Origin: Aminobacter sp039907765
Lineage (GTDB): Bacteria; Pseudomonadota; Alphaproteobacteria; Rhizobiales; Rhizobiaceae
Assembly: GCF_039907765.1 (NCBI RefSeq)
Contig: NZ_JARDJI010000006.1
Location: 1 to 64,000 of the forward strand
Reading direction: 5' to 3'
Length of the DNA stretch: 64,000 nt
Position 1 is the first letter of the stretch. Every line of letters starts with the position of its first letter. This document shows positions 63,637 through 64,000 of the stretch, piece after piece. The translations under genes and the position numbers were made by a program. The notes under the pieces are model-generated. The model saw only the letters and a list, made by a program, of their open reading frames with translations, made no database searches and was not told the origin of the DNA.

Positions 63637-64000
63637 CTAGGTTTGCGAAGATGCGGTCTTCCACTCGGCATAGAGATGCAATCCCTCGTCCGGCCGCACG
63701 GGGACATAGGCGATCTTCATCGACTGCTCGGCCACAGGTTTCGCCAGATCGGCATAGATGGCGGCGGTGGACAGGCCGAAAGGCTCGCCGTCATCGTTCG
63801 AGTAGGCATAGGCCACCTCGGCGATGCCGGCCATGCGCATCGCGGCCATGCACATCGGGCAGGGATTGCCGCTGGCATAGACCGCGCAGCCGTCGAGCCG
63901 TGGCGAGCCCAGCACCTGGCTCGCCGCCCGCACCGCGGACATCTCCGCATGTGCGGTCGGGTCGTTGGTCGAAAGCACCTCGTTGACGCCGCTGGCGATG
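63637..64000 (-). CDS. Guanine/nucleoside deaminase, C-terminal part (partial)
   Basis: The 5' end lies beyond the window. The last 121 residues include IASGVNEVLSTNDPTAHAEMSAVRAAS, the HAE zinc/catalytic motif, and NPCPMCMAAMRMAG, the PCxxC zinc motif of the cytidine-deaminase superfamily. The C-terminal PVRPDEGLHLYAEWK resembles guanine deaminases of the GuaD type. It would deaminate guanine to xanthine or a related base; a tRNA-adenosine deaminase is less likely given the tail. Confidence 0.85.
   Translation of the reverse strand, partial: IASGVNEVLSTNDPTAHAEMSAVRAASQVLGSPRLDGCAVYASGNPCPMCMAAMRMAGIAEVAYAYSNDDGEPFGLSTAAIYADLAKPVAEQSMKIAYVPVRPDEGLHLYAEWKTASSQT

Overview
The window is high-GC chromosomal DNA from an alphaproteobacterium of the order Hyphomicrobiales. 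The best fit is a Phyllobacteriaceae-type organism (Mesorhizobium/Aminobacter-like). Support for this comes from the porin family, the large NAD-type glutamate dehydrogenase, the F1-only atp operon (atpHAGDC without the F0 genes), the usg protein, the SDHAF4-type protein, the GlxA/GbdR-type regulator and three families of rhizobial-type palindromic intergenic repeats. I see no insertion sequence, prophage, CRISPR array or rRNA operon. There is one tRNA gene. Most of the window is a housekeeping backbone with small accessory clusters.

Layout. 1-1585: the 3' end of an S-formylglutathione hydrolase gene, a repeat and an outer-membrane porin. 1586-10606: the most interesting accessory block. It holds an AraC regulator, divergent from a GcvT-like folate-dependent methyltransferase, a complete BMP-type ABC importer (binding protein, double ATPase, two permeases), a methylenetetrahydrofolate-reductase-like protein and a GATase1-AraC regulator. 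I read it as an uptake and demethylation pathway for an unknown methylated compound, with the methyl group entering the tetrahydrofolate pool. 10650-20908: small genes including a secreted VWA protein, tRNA-Ala(CGC), yggT, a DUF167 gene, ppa, a GNAT, the LemA/TPM module, a pyridoxal kinase-like gene, a DUF429 gene and a MarR/Bcr-type exporter pair. 21512-32268: M3 peptidase, an Rsm22-type methyltransferase, typA and the 1601-residue NAD-glutamate dehydrogenase. 32386-43015: UMF1 transporter, purH, heparinase-like gene, rsmB, htpX, SDHAF4-like gene, PepSY protein, a possible 22-codon ORF and acs.

43324-50261: usg, a DUF2235 hydrolase, a LivK-type binding protein, yggS, leuS and lptE. 50287-56920: a RecF/OLD-like ATPase, an EamA exporter divergent from an Lrp regulator, a transaldolase-like gene, priA, a methyltransferase and a small membrane protein. 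57159-62390: the F1 ATP synthase operon atpH-atpA-atpG-atpD-(unknown 79-residue gene)-atpC. 62454-64000: an alpha-methylacyl-CoA racemase-like gene and the 3' part of a guanine deaminase-like gene.

The strongest leads are the folate-linked demethylation block, the unrelated CPFCG-containing gene translationally coupled inside the atp operon, and a tiny ORF preceded by an unusually long perfect complement to the 16S rRNA 3' end. Some repeats also supply a start or stop codon to a flanking gene. Protein assignments rest on motif and family recognition from the translated sequence; no database search was run.
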